NCBI GenBank assembly: GCA_033763835.1 | Contig: JANRJS010000022.1 | Span: 104,025-168,024, forward strand | DNA length: 64,000 nucleotides | Origin: JAPKYZ01 sp033763835 | Lineage (GTDB): Bacteria > Acidobacteriota > Terriglobia > Bryobacterales > Bryobacteraceae | Direction of reading: 5' to 3' | Part shown: one piece after another, positions 23,263-31,328 of the stretch | Position numbering within the stretch: position 1 is the stretch's first letter | How the letters are laid out: the number at the start of each line of letters is the position of its first letter | The notes under the pieces: generated by a model | The model's database searches: none | What the model was told of the DNA's origin: nothing | What the model saw: only the letters and a program-made list of their open reading frames with translations | Translations under genes and position numbers: made by a program

Positions 23263-23654
23263 TGACTGTCGTCGATTGTTCCGTTCTGGCCGACGCTATC
23301 CGGCAGACCAAGGGCGGCGGACTGGTCGCCGCCCGGATATTTCGAAGGGGCGAAACGCTGTGCGCTCCGCATTTGCTGGACGTCGAATTGGTCCACACCC
23401 TACGACGGTGGCAAATGCAAGGAAGAATGACGCTGGACGAGGGTATCGATGCAATTCGCACACTAAAATCGCTCCCCATCCGGCGTTTCTCGCACGAATT
23501 TCTGCTTGACCGAATTTGGGAGTTGCGGCACAACTATACGGCTTACGACGCAACGTATATCAGCCTCGCCGAGGCGCTCGACGCTACGTTTGTCACCCGC
23601 GACGCGGCGCTGGTCGTCGCTCCGCAACACCGCGCGCGGGTCGAATTGATTTAA
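23262..23654 (+). CDS. VapC-like PIN toxin, module A
   Basis: A 130-residue PIN-domain ribonuclease toxin from GTG 23262. The acidic set is VVDCSVLADAI (first Asp), LLDVELVHTLR (Glu), AYDATYISLAEAL and FVTRDAAL, the usual four residues coordinating Mg. VapC toxins of this type cut tRNA or rRNA when the antitoxin is lost. The frame is complete, unlike the PIN gene at 1559-1975. It is translated right behind its antitoxin, and the 3' end faces module B tail to tail. Confidence 0.88.
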   Translation: MTVVDCSVLADAIRQTKGGGLVAARIFRRGETLCAPHLLDVELVHTLRRWQMQGRMTLDEGIDAIRTLKSLPIRRFSHEFLLDRIWELRHNYTAYDATYISLAEALDATFVTRDAALVVAPQHRARVELI

Positions 23655-23692
23655 CGCGGCAAACTTGAAATCTTTATTCTGGGAAAGCTCGA

Positions 23693-24064
23693 CTAGAGCA
23701 CTTCAAGCGTGGCCCGGTGACCCGGTGCACGAGATAATCGGCGGTCGCGGGTGAGTAGAGGGACGTCGAGCATCTCCGCCAACGCAATGTAAAGCGCATC
23801 GTATGGCTTCATATTCAAACGGAGCGAGTAGGCTCGCGCCAGGAACGGGCGGGCGGCGTGGAGGGTTACCGGCAAAAGCAGGTAGCCTTCGAGAGACTCC
23901 ACATTCCAGTTTGCGGTGCGGCGAAGCGTCGAGAAAACTTCAGCCTCGAAATGCGCCGGAGCGTGCAGATCGAAATCGCTTTCGGCCAGTCGCTCGAAGA
24001 TTCGCTCAGCCCCGGGAGCCTTGATAAGTAAAGCGGCTATGGCCGACGCGTCGACAACGACCAA
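23693..24064 (-). CDS. VapC-like PIN toxin, module B
   Basis: A 123-residue PIN toxin. It has VVVDASAIAALLI (first Asp), FEAEVFSTLRR (Glu), PYDALYIALAEML (Asp) and LLTRDRRLS (Asp), so the catalytic set is intact. The sequence is only distantly like that of module A. It overlaps its antitoxin by 28 bases. Modules A and B converge with their toxins facing each other across a 38-base gap. Confidence 0.87.
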   Translation of the reverse strand: MVVVDASAIAALLIKAPGAERIFERLAESDFDLHAPAHFEAEVFSTLRRTANWNVESLEGYLLLPVTLHAARPFLARAYSLRLNMKPYDALYIALAEMLDVPLLTRDRRLSRAPGHRATLEVL

Positions 24065-24303
24065 AGACGCTCCTCCCGTTCCTCCCGCGCCTCGTGGATC
24101 GCCTTAACAACATCCGTTTCGCCGGGTGCCGGTTCTTGGCGGCGGTACCATTCCTCGAACGCGGCCCAACTGCCTCGCTTCGTCGTTCGATCCAATTCGC
24201 GTTTGAGGTAGTCCGATAGCGACAAACCTTGGACAGACGCCCGCTCCTTCAGCCGGGCGTGCAGATCGTCGGGAACGTTGCGGATTTGGATCATCTTCGG
24301 CAT
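24037..24303 (-). CDS. FitA-like antitoxin, module B
   Basis: An 88-residue antitoxin starting MPKMIQIRNVPDDLHARLKE, a clear FitA/VapB ribbon-helix-helix N-terminus, then ERASVQGLSLSDYLKRELDR as the second helix. The C-terminal half (WAAFEEWYRRQEP, EAREEREERLW) is charged and should wrap the toxin. It shares the MIQIRNVPD core with the module A antitoxin. The ATG at 24303 is supported by a TANNNT hexamer 6 bases upstream. Confidence 0.86.
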   Translation of the reverse strand: MPKMIQIRNVPDDLHARLKERASVQGLSLSDYLKRELDRTTKRGSWAAFEEWYRRQEPAPGETDVVKAIHEAREEREERLWSLSTRRP

Positions 24304-24309
24304 ACTCGG

Positions 24310-24315
24310 AGCCTA
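24310..24315 (-). promoter_or_regulatory. Leaderless-type -10 hexamer of FitA/VapC module B
   Basis: TAGGCT on the minus strand ends 6 bases before ATG 24303. It abuts the operator-like palindrome, so bound antitoxin would block the promoter. Confidence 0.45.
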
Positions 24316-24332
24316 GCATGTGCCGCACATGC
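24316..24332. promoter_or_regulatory. Operator-like inverted repeat of FitA/VapC module B
   Basis: GCATGTG-CCG-CACATGC is a perfect 7-bp inverted repeat with a 3-base centre, directly upstream of the -10 hexamer. It shares the GCATG-Y-G half-site and spacing with the module A repeat, which suggests that the two related antitoxins recognise the same kind of site. Confidence 0.6.
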
Positions 24333-24342
24333 ATTCGATGGA

Positions 24343-25500
24343 CTACTCCGGTACAACCGACGACGCCATCGCGATGAAAGCCTGCTTGATGAACGCCGCG
24401 TCGCCGCCGCCGGTGGATTGCACCAGAAACACGCCGACCAGCTTCTTCTTGGGGTCCACCCAGCCGTGTGTGCCGAACGCTCCGCCGTGGCCGAACGTCC
24501 CCACCGACATCAGGTTCAGAGTACCCGCCGCTTCCTTCTGAACTTCCCAGGCGAGTCCGAATCCGGTGCCCGGATTGTGACCGGCCTTGATGTCGCCCGT
24601 GTGAAGCGTCGTCATTGTCTCAACCGAAGCTCGCGAGAGCAGCCGCTTGCCCATGTACGTGCCGCCGTTCAACATCGTCTGATAGAACTTCGCCAAATCC
24701 GGCGCGGTGGAGTATAGCCCGGCGGCGGGCATCGAGAACTTCGACCCCGTGCGGTACTTCGATGGGTCGCCGCCATAGAATACGGGGCCGGATCGCTGGA
24801 GTTTGCCACTCTTGAACTCGTGGACCATGGCTATGCGCGGATGTTTCTCTGCGGGCGGGAAGATAAAGCTGTCTTTCATACCGAGCGGCCCGAGAATCCG
24901 CACGTGTAGGAACTTCTCGAACGCCATTCCCGACGTGACTTCGACAATTCGGCCTAGCGTATCGATGCCCATGTTCGAGTACTGCCATTTCGTGCCAGGC
25001 TCAAAATCCAGGAACGTTTTGGCGTAGTACTTCACCGCCTCTTCGAGCGTCAGGTCGCCCTTCGCATAAAGATCGGCGATCGGCTTCGGCGGTTGCGTGC
25101 CCAGCCCCGAAGTATGAGTGAGCAAGTCGCGAATCGTGATCGGGCGAGATCCGCCTTTCTGTCCTTTGAATTCCGGCAAGTGGCGCTCGACGGGATCCAT
25201 CAGTGTGAGCTTGCCCTCTTCGGCCATCATTAGGATCGCCACGGAAACGAAGGGCTTGGTCATCGACATGATCTGGAAGATCGAGTCTTTCGCCATCGGC
25301 TTCTTGGTTTCGACATCGAGCACGCCCGCCGCGTGATGGTGGATCACCTGGCCGTTGTGCATGACCAACGTCACGAGCCCGGCGACCTTCCCTTCATCGA
25401 CGAACGCCTGCATGCGCTGCGAAATCTTCGCCGTTCGGTCGAGCGGCATCTTCGGGGCTACGGCCTCGGCGGCCAGCAATCCAAGGAAAAGCAAATTCAT
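24343..25500 (-). CDS. Serine hydrolase of the beta-lactamase/EstB type
   Basis: A 385-residue class C beta-lactamase-fold protein. It begins with a hydrophobic signal (MNLLFLGLLAAEAVA). The catalytic SxxK is SMTKPFVSVAIL (Ser and Lys near 80-83), the YxN motif is YSNMGIDTLGR and the third box is HGGAFGTHGWVD. Length and motifs fit esterases or D-Ala-D-Ala peptidases that resemble AmpC rather than true lactamases. It is the second gene after the molybdoenzyme, whose stop it overlaps by 4 bases, but no functional link is evident. Confidence 0.88.
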   Translation of the reverse strand: MNLLFLGLLAAEAVAPKMPLDRTAKISQRMQAFVDEGKVAGLVTLVMHNGQVIHHHAAGVLDVETKKPMAKDSIFQIMSMTKPFVSVAILMMAEEGKLTLMDPVERHLPEFKGQKGGSRPITIRDLLTHTSGLGTQPPKPIADLYAKGDLTLEEAVKYYAKTFLDFEPGTKWQYSNMGIDTLGRIVEVTSGMAFEKFLHVRILGPLGMKDSFIFPPAEKHPRIAMVHEFKSGKLQRSGPVFYGGDPSKYRTGSKFSMPAAGLYSTAPDLAKFYQTMLNGGTYMGKRLLSRASVETMTTLHTGDIKAGHNPGTGFGLAWEVQKEAAGTLNLMSVGTFGHGGAFGTHGWVDPKKKLVGVFLVQSTGGGDAAFIKQAFIAMASSVVPE

Positions 25501-27671
25501 TTCAGCTTCCTCACAGTGACTTCGGCATTGTAATCCGGTTCTCCGGACGCTGGATCGTAAAGGCGCTCAATCAACCCGTTGCACTCGGGCCAATGCGCCT
25601 GGATCGAGCCGGACTTTACATCGCCGAGCGCCACACGGGCGATCATCGCGCCGAGCGGCGAACGCAATTCGACCGCATCGCCCTCTTCGATCTCGAGGCG
25701 CATCGCATCGGTGGGATTCATTAGAATCTCGTCGCGCGCGCAGCCGGTGAGCGCATCGGTCTCTTTCAAGATCATCGAATTGAATTGCGTGCCTCGGCGG
25801 GAGGCGACGAAGAACTTTCCCCCGGCGCGTTCGGGCGGAGGCGACAGCGCCGAAAATCGCCCTACGAAATCCGGCTGCGCACAAAGAAGCGGACCGCCGT
25901 ATTGGAACGAATCGCCTTCCGCTTTCAGTTGCGCAATGCCGCGATACATCGGCATCACTCGATCCATCTCGGCGCGGATCGCCTCTGCGTTATCGAGCTT
26001 CATCGGCAACCCCAGCGCTTCGCCCAGATCGTTCAAGATGCGCCACTCGGCGCGCGCTTCGGGAATGCGATGACCGGTAATCTCGGGCGAGTATCGCAAC
26101 CGCCGCTCGGTGGAAGTCTGCGTTCCACCGCCCTCTTGCTCGTAGCGTGTCTTCGACGGAAGCAGAATCGTCAACTCGGCCGCGTCTTCGAGCATCGACG
26201 CGTTGAGCAGGATGTCCTGATGCACGCGCAGCGGGATCAGGCGCAAGTTCGCGCGAATCGCCTCGGGGTCGGGCATCGTTTCGAGGAAGTTGCCGCCGAC
26301 CGAATAGAGAACATCGAGAGCCGCTTCGAGCATCGCGCCGCAGTGCATGCCATGCCAAGTGGGTAAGCTTTCGATGCCCCAGCGCTCGGCGAACACGCGC
26401 GCGGATTCTTCCGTGATCGGAACGTTCCCGGGAAACAGGTTCGGAACCGATCCGCACTCGGCGCCGCCCTGCACGCCGGAGTGGCCGCGAATCGGCACCA
26501 CGCCGCAATTCGGTTTGCCGACCATACCCCGCGCGAGCGCGAGATTGACGATCGACTTGACGTTATCGACGCCATGGGGATGCTGGGTCAAACCCATCGA
26601 CCAGATGAAGATCGCGGACTTCGCGGCGGCGTACGTTTTCGCGAACGCTTCCATCTCGGCGCGCGGGAGTCCGGACGAGGCTTCGAGCGACCCCCACGAT
26701 TGAGCGTCAAGCGTGAGCTTCAGATTCTCCCAGCCGCTGGTGCGCGACGCGATGAATTCGCGGTCGAGCGCGTTCAACTCGATCAGAGCCTTCAAGACCC
26801 CGTTCGAGAACGCCACATCGCCGCCGGGGCGCACAGCGTAGAAGTCGTCGCGAAAACGGGTGCCGAATAGCGCCGAACGCGGGATCGACGGAATCCAGTA
26901 GCGTTCGAGCCCGGGCTCGCGATACGGATTGACGACAACGATTCGCGCGCCGTTCCGCTTCGCCTCGTAAAGATACTTCATCGCCACCGGTTGGTTATTC
27001 GCGAGATTCGAGCCGGAGAGCACGATGAGTTCGCAGTTCAGCCAGTCCTTGTTCGATACGGTGGACGCGCCGACGCCGAGAGTCTCTTTCAGCGCCACGG
27101 TCGAAGCGGCGTGACACAGACGCGCGGCGTTATCGATGTGATTCGTGCCGTACAGGCGCGCGAGTTTAGCGGCCGCGTAATAGGCTTCGTTCGTAAGTCC
27201 GCGGGAGGTGGTGAAGAACGCGACGCGCTTGGGATCGGCGCGCCGCAGACGTTCCGCGATGAGGCGCAGCGCTTCGTCCCAGATAACGCGCGTGAAGCCC
27301 GGTTCGCCGGGCCTTCGGATCATGGGGAAAGGCAACCGGCCCAGGTCCCGCAACTCGGCGCTCGACCGTTTCTTGAGCGCCGCCACGTCGCGGAAAACCT
27401 CCTCGCGCGCGGCGGGCATGGTGTTGAGTCTCAGCAGACGCAGCCGCGTCAGACACAAATGCGTACCTTCGAGCGTGTCGTCGCGCAACCCGCGCGGGCC
27501 TAGCGAGCAGCCATCGCAAACCCCGTGATTCAGGACGCGCCACGCATAGACGAGATTGTCGCGGTTGCGCCAGAGGATGCCTAGCATTTCCCAGTAATGG
27601 TGCGGCTTTTGATAGCCCAACCCAAACGGGCTTAAGCTGACAATCTCCGGCGGACGCTTCGGCGTGGGCAT
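25497..27671 (-). CDS. FdhF/YdeP-family molybdopterin oxidoreductase
   Basis: From ATG 27671 the protein has 724 residues, typical for YdeP-type proteins; the upstream extension overlaps a divergent gene and is rejected. It begins with NHGVCDGCSLGPRGLRDD (C52, C55) and has one more nearby Cys (C73), so it lacks the complete four-Cys cluster of formate dehydrogenases. Molybdopterin-fold signs include TSRGLTNEAYYAAAKLARLY, ELIVLSGSNLANNQPV, IFIWSMGLTQHPHGVDNVKS, GNCGVV-like KPNCGVVPIRGHSGVQGG and a C-terminal domain near LRSPLGAMIARVALGD. E. coli YdeP has been linked to acid resistance; the true substrate is unknown. It is divergent from a secreted protein gene 20 bases away and shares its promoter. 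Confidence 0.9.
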   Translation of the reverse strand: MPTPKRPPEIVSLSPFGLGYQKPHHYWEMLGILWRNRDNLVYAWRVLNHGVCDGCSLGPRGLRDDTLEGTHLCLTRLRLLRLNTMPAAREEVFRDVAALKKRSSAELRDLGRLPFPMIRRPGEPGFTRVIWDEALRLIAERLRRADPKRVAFFTTSRGLTNEAYYAAAKLARLYGTNHIDNAARLCHAASTVALKETLGVGASTVSNKDWLNCELIVLSGSNLANNQPVAMKYLYEAKRNGARIVVVNPYREPGLERYWIPSIPRSALFGTRFRDDFYAVRPGGDVAFSNGVLKALIELNALDREFIASRTSGWENLKLTLDAQSWGSLEASSGLPRAEMEAFAKTYAAAKSAIFIWSMGLTQHPHGVDNVKSIVNLALARGMVGKPNCGVVPIRGHSGVQGGAECGSVPNLFPGNVPITEESARVFAERWGIESLPTWHGMHCGAMLEAALDVLYSVGGNFLETMPDPEAIRANLRLIPLRVHQDILLNASMLEDAAELTILLPSKTRYEQEGGGTQTSTERRLRYSPEITGHRIPEARAEWRILNDLGEALGLPMKLDNAEAIRAEMDRVMPMYRGIAQLKAEGDSFQYGGPLLCAQPDFVGRFSALSPPPERAGGKFFVASRRGTQFNSMILKETDALTGCARDEILMNPTDAMRLEIEEGDAVELRSPLGAMIARVALGDVKSGSIQAHWPECNGLIERLYDPASGEPDYNAEVTVRKLK

Positions 27672-27678
27672 CTTGCGA

Positions 27679-27685
27679 TAGTCTA
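27679..27685. promoter_or_regulatory. Bidirectional promoter with overlapping -10 hexamers
   Basis: The 7-mer TAGTCTA contains TAGTCT for the plus strand (27679-27684), ending 7 bases before GTG 27692. It also contains TAGACT for the minus strand (27680-27685), ending 8 bases before ATG 27671. Each divergent gene would therefore be leaderless and both would be driven from one AT-rich core. Confidence 0.55.
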
Positions 27686-27691
27686 CTTGGC

Positions 27692-29317
27692 GTGACTCGC
27701 CGGGAGAGCCTTCTACTAGCCGGAGGCGCGCCTTTCGCGGCGGCGGCCTCGGAAACATTCGATCCGGAAATTGTTCGAAGGCACGATACCGCCGTCGAAT
27801 ACTATCTCAAGAATCAAGTGACGGCCGATAGCCGCTGGCAGGGAGCGCTGCCCGACGCTTATGGCTTGCACGCTCCCGGTTCCGCGGTCGGGATGTGGGA
27901 TATCTACGCGACGGCGTTTCTGTGTTCTCAATCGAAGTTCGCCAAAAGCGCCTTGATGATCGAGCGTCTCGCTCTGGCGGCGAAGTTCGTGGACCGCTCC
28001 ATGACACCGGAGGGCAACATCTACCTGCCGGTGACGAACTTCAATTCCCCTCCCGATAGCGCGTTCGCGGTCCGGACCGCGGCGCAAACGGCGCTAAACG
28101 CGCGGCTCGGGGGCGCGAAGGAAATCTCCGCGATCGTCGAACCGAGACTCAAGCGCATGGTCGAGGCGATTACCTCGGGCGGCATCCACACTCCGAATCA
28201 TCGTTGGGTGGTGGGCGCGGGTCTCGCGCAGGCGAACGAGCTTTGGCCCGATTCGCGATACGTCCGGCGCATCGATCAATGGCTGGCCGAAGGGCTCGAC
28301 ATCGACGCCGACGGCCAGTGGAGCGAGCGCTCGACGGTCACCTACAACCCAATCTGCGACGCCTGCTTCGTCGTGATGGCCGACAAGCTGAAGCGGCCTG
28401 CGCTGCTCGATCCCGCGCGGCGCAATCTGGAATCGATGCTCTACTTGCTGCATGCCGACGGCGAGGTGGATACGAGCTTTTCGAGGCGGCAGGATTTGCA
28501 CACCCGCGGGACGATGGCCGGCTACTGGTTTCCGTTGCACTATCTCGCCGTCAAAGAGCGTGACGGCCGCTTCGGAGCGTTATCGAGGAAGCTATGGCCG
28601 ACCGCCGCGCCGCTCTCGACTCTGATGGCGTACCCCGAGTTGAACCGGCAAGCGCCGGCCGTAGCCGATCTTCCGTCGGACTTCGTCCGCGAAATGCGGC
28701 ACAACAAAGTGATGCGCATACGGCGCGGGCAGGCTTCGATCACCGTTCACACCGGGGACCGGGATCAGATCGTCAGCTTGCGGTATGGCGACGCCGTGAT
28801 CAACGCGGTCCGGTTCGCTTCCGCGTTTTTCGGCAAGGGGCAGTTCGTACCGAGTGAAATGCAAACGGTGCCGGGCGGCGTGAAGCTGACGCAGCGCCTG
28901 GATGGCCCATATTTTCAGCCATTCGATCCGCCGCGCGTCGTGGACGCCGACGAGTGGGACCGTACGCAACCGACGCGTCCCCGGACGCAGGTTTGCCACA
29001 TGAGGCATACCGCAACGGTGACTGAAATCGCGAAAGGCATACGTGTGGAGATCGCCGCCGAGGGTACGGACGACGTTCCGGTGGCCGTCGAGATCAGCGT
29101 GCGCGAGGGCGCGAAGATCGAGGGCGTGGATGGGCATCTGTTCCGCGGAGCCGAGGCGCGAATCAGCGCCGGGACGCATTCGATGCGAATTACGGGCGGC
29201 GGTTGCGAGCATCGCTACACCGACGTCCGCGGCGCGTTACCGCGCTTTCCGGGCCAGAGCATTTACGTCACGGGTCTCACGCCGTTCCGCCGGACGCTCG
29301 ATTTCTTGTGGGGGTAA
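27692..29317 (+). CDS. Secreted toroid-fold protein, heparinase II/III-like in outline
   Basis: A 541-residue protein from GTG 27692 with a Tat-like signal (MTRRESLLLAGGAPFAAAAS). Its N-terminal two-thirds is helical with Trp and Tyr (YLKNQVTADSRWQGALPDAY, AVGMWDIYATAFLC, HTPNHRWVVGAGLAQANELW, SERSTVTYNPICDACFVVM). The C-terminal third is beta-rich (VTEIAKGIRVEIAAEGTDDV, then GGCEHRYTDVRG). This order, an alpha/alpha toroid followed by a beta sandwich, resembles polysaccharide lyases of the heparinase type, but no catalytic set is assured. Expression from a bidirectional promoter with a molybdoenzyme and a following cyclase gene suggests a degradative role. The family is only tentative. Confidence 0.6.
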   Translation: MTRRESLLLAGGAPFAAAASETFDPEIVRRHDTAVEYYLKNQVTADSRWQGALPDAYGLHAPGSAVGMWDIYATAFLCSQSKFAKSALMIERLALAAKFVDRSMTPEGNIYLPVTNFNSPPDSAFAVRTAAQTALNARLGGAKEISAIVEPRLKRMVEAITSGGIHTPNHRWVVGAGLAQANELWPDSRYVRRIDQWLAEGLDIDADGQWSERSTVTYNPICDACFVVMADKLKRPALLDPARRNLESMLYLLHADGEVDTSFSRRQDLHTRGTMAGYWFPLHYLAVKERDGRFGALSRKLWPTAAPLSTLMAYPELNRQAPAVADLPSDFVREMRHNKVMRIRRGQASITVHTGDRDQIVSLRYGDAVINAVRFASAFFGKGQFVPSEMQTVPGGVKLTQRLDGPYFQPFDPPRVVDADEWDRTQPTRPRTQVCHMRHTATVTEIAKGIRVEIAAEGTDDVPVAVEISVREGAKIEGVDGHLFRGAEARISAGTHSMRITGGGCEHRYTDVRGALPRFPGQSIYVTGLTPFRRTLDFLWG

Positions 29318-29319
29318 CC

Positions 29320-30312
29320 ATGCGAGGCTTGATTTTTCTTGTCGGGGTGGCGTTAGCCGCACAATCGCCGAAAGGCTGGGTGAAAGGCAAAGGCTACGGT
29401 TGGGTGTACGGCAAGACGGACGAAATCGGCGCGCTGAACGCCGTGCTGTCGCCCGCGCAAGTGGCGGCCGCGTTAAAGAGCGTTACGACGGGCCAGGTCT
29501 ACGATCTGGGAGTCGCCGTAGACCGCAAGAGTTTCAAATGGCCGGGCCATTCCGCGACCGAGGTGATGTCCTACCGTAGTCCGGCCGGCGTGAAGAGCCT
29601 GAAAGACATGCCCGGGTTCGGGACCGGCGCTCGCGGACTGGCGTGGCACAGTTGCGCACTCTTCATTTCGGACAATGTCGGCACACAAATCGACGGACTC
29701 GGCCACATCACGCGGAGCGTCGACAACAGTTGGTACAACGGCTACAAAGAAGCGACCGACGGCGACGATTTCGGCGTTCGTAAGGCGGACGCCGATTCGA
29801 TTCCGCCGATCGTCGCGCGCGCCGTGTTGATCGACGTGGCGGGTTGGAAGAACGTCGACGCCTTGCCCGGCAACTATGCGATCGGTCCCGAAGATCTACA
29901 AGCGGCGCTCAAAGCGCAGGGCGCGGACGTTGTGCCCGGCGATATCGTCATGATCCGGACGGGAACGTTGCGCTACTGGGGGGTGAATGGCGCGGATCAC
30001 TCGAAGATCGCGGCGCACGATTCGGCGGGGATCAATCTCGAAGCGGCGAAGTGGCTGGTGGAACAGAAGGGGGCCGTGATGATCGGTTCGGACACGTCGG
30101 GTCTGGAGGTGGGCGCCGACCCGAAGCGCCCCGGTGTCGTCATCCCCGTGCACGAGTATTTGCTGATCGAGCAAGGCGTGCACATCGGCGAGTTCCATAA
30201 CCTGGAAGGTCTTGCTCGCGACAAGGTGTACCGGTTTACGTATGTGGCGACGACGAATCGGGTGAAGGGCGCCGTAGCGGGCTTCGCCATGCGGCCGATC
30301 GCGATCCGGTAG
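29320..30312 (+). CDS. Cyclase-family protein (kynurenine formamidase-like)
   Basis: From ATG 29320 the protein has 330 residues with a short signal (MRGLIFLVGVALAAQS). The GGGGG upstream, 6-7 bases from the ATG, is a good ribosome-binding site. The family core is SDNVGTQIDGLGHITR (about 115-130), in which the usual HxGTHxDxxxH metal site reads NVGTQIDGLGH. The first two His are replaced, so metal binding may differ. DIVMIRTGTLRYWG and WLVEQKGAVMIGSDTSGLEV complete the cyclase domain. Members hydrolyse cyclic or formyl amides or open lactones. It directly follows the toroid-fold protein and is likely in the same transcript. Confidence 0.75.
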   Translation: MRGLIFLVGVALAAQSPKGWVKGKGYGWVYGKTDEIGALNAVLSPAQVAAALKSVTTGQVYDLGVAVDRKSFKWPGHSATEVMSYRSPAGVKSLKDMPGFGTGARGLAWHSCALFISDNVGTQIDGLGHITRSVDNSWYNGYKEATDGDDFGVRKADADSIPPIVARAVLIDVAGWKNVDALPGNYAIGPEDLQAALKAQGADVVPGDIVMIRTGTLRYWGVNGADHSKIAAHDSAGINLEAAKWLVEQKGAVMIGSDTSGLEVGADPKRPGVVIPVHEYLLIEQGVHIGEFHNLEGLARDKVYRFTYVATTNRVKGAVAGFAMRPIAIR

Positions 30313-30323
30313 AGAATTAATTT

Positions 30324-30530
30324 ATGGAATCGGTGATCGTTCGAGACCCGGAAATCATGTCCGGGGAACCCGTATTTCGTGGCACGCGAGTCCTTGCGCA
30401 AACGCTCTTCGACTATTTGGAGAGCGGGCACAGTTTGGACCGGTTTCTTCGAGGCTTCCCGACTGTCACGCGAGAGATGGCGGTTCAAGCGCTGGAAGAG
30501 GCGAAGCTTTCTTTGTTGGCGCGCGCCTAA
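30324..30530 (+). CDS. DUF433-type antitoxin-like protein
   Basis: A 68-residue DUF433 protein. It has the typical series IVRDPEIMSGEPVFRGTRVL (in which GxPVFRGTR is the family hallmark), LFDYLESGHSLDRFLRGFPT and the final helix of the winged-helix-like domain (VTREMAVQALEEAKLSLLA). DUF433 proteins are generally encoded directly before DUF5615 PIN-like proteins, as here (1-base overlap with the next start), and are taken as antitoxins. It follows the cyclase gene by 11 bases. Confidence 0.85.
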   Translation: MESVIVRDPEIMSGEPVFRGTRVLAQTLFDYLESGHSLDRFLRGFPTVTREMAVQALEEAKLSLLARA

Positions 30531-30850
30531 TGCGCTTACTTCTCGACGAGTGCGTCGATGAGGAACTGCGGCATGAATTTGTGGGGCACGATTGCCGGAG
30601 TTGTCGCTACGCGGGGCTTCGTGGACTGAAGAACGGAGAACTATTGGCCGCCGCCGAAGCGGCGGGATTCCAGGCGCTCATTACCGTGGACAGGCGGATG
30701 CCGATGCAACAGAGTATGAGAGGGCGCTCCATCGCCCTAGTTATAATTGCAGTAGGGACCGTGGAGCTGGAACGGTTGTTGCCCTTGATCCCGCGTGTCC
30801 TAGAAGTTCCGGGCAAACTAAGGCCAGGAGATGTGGCGGTAATCGAGTAG
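30530..30850 (+). CDS. DUF5615 PIN-like toxin
   Basis: A 106-residue PIN-like protein of the DUF5615/Mut7-C type. Its first segment MRLLLDECVDEELRHEFVGH supplies the leading acidic residues, NGELLAAAEAAGFQALITVD the central ones, and RRMPMQQSMRGRSIALVII the basic end. Compared with VapC proteins it is short and lacks the usual C-terminal helix. Together with the DUF433 gene it makes a toxin-antitoxin pair; an RNase toxin is likely from the fold. Its 3' end nearly touches the convergent thioredoxin-like gene. Confidence 0.82.
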   Translation: MRLLLDECVDEELRHEFVGHDCRSCRYAGLRGLKNGELLAAAEAAGFQALITVDRRMPMQQSMRGRSIALVIIAVGTVELERLLPLIPRVLEVPGKLRPGDVAVIE

Positions 30851-30854
30851 CCAG

Positions 30855-31328
30855 CTACAACAGCTTAGCCGCCGCCGCTTCGACCGCCTTCAAGTCGCTC
30901 TCGCCGAAGTAGCTTTGGACCTTCTTGCCCGCGCGGTCGTAGAGGAACAAAGCCGGAAGAGCGCCCGACCATTTCGGATCGATAGCGTTGATGAACCTGT
31001 CGTCGCTCTTCGCCAGTTTCAGGTAGGCTGCCGCCGTAACTCCCGCTTGCTTGAGAAACGCCTGTGCCATGGCGTCGTCCTCCGGCTCGTCGGCGGAAAT
31101 CGTCACCAGTTTGAAGCCGCGCGCCTTAAGCTTCGCTTCCATCTTGGCGAGCGCGGGCATCTCCGCGCGGCAGGGTTCGCACCAAGTGGCCCAAAAATTG
31201 ACCAGCACGACCGAGCCTTTATTCGAGGCAACCAACTTCGCGTAGCCCGCCTCATCGACGGTGGGAAGCTTGCCGGGGGCGGCGACGGCGGCACCCGCAC
31301 CCAGCCAAACAAAATCGCGCCGGGTCAT
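30855..31328 (-). CDS. TlpA/ResA-like exported thioredoxin
   Basis: A 157-residue thioredoxin-fold protein with a Tat-like start (MTRRDFVWLGAGAAVAAPG). The redox motif is NFWATWCEPCRAEMPALAKM. It has the later cis-Pro region (SGALPALFLYDRAGK) expected of TlpA/ResA-like proteins, which keep periplasmic Cys residues reduced, for example for cytochrome c maturation. It is the last gene of a series on the minus strand and its ATG touches the stop of the preceding redoxin gene. Confidence 0.88.
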   Translation of the reverse strand: MTRRDFVWLGAGAAVAAPGKLPTVDEAGYAKLVASNKGSVVLVNFWATWCEPCRAEMPALAKMEAKLKARGFKLVTISADEPEDDAMAQAFLKQAGVTAAAYLKLAKSDDRFINAIDPKWSGALPALFLYDRAGKKVQSYFGESDLKAVEAAAAKLL

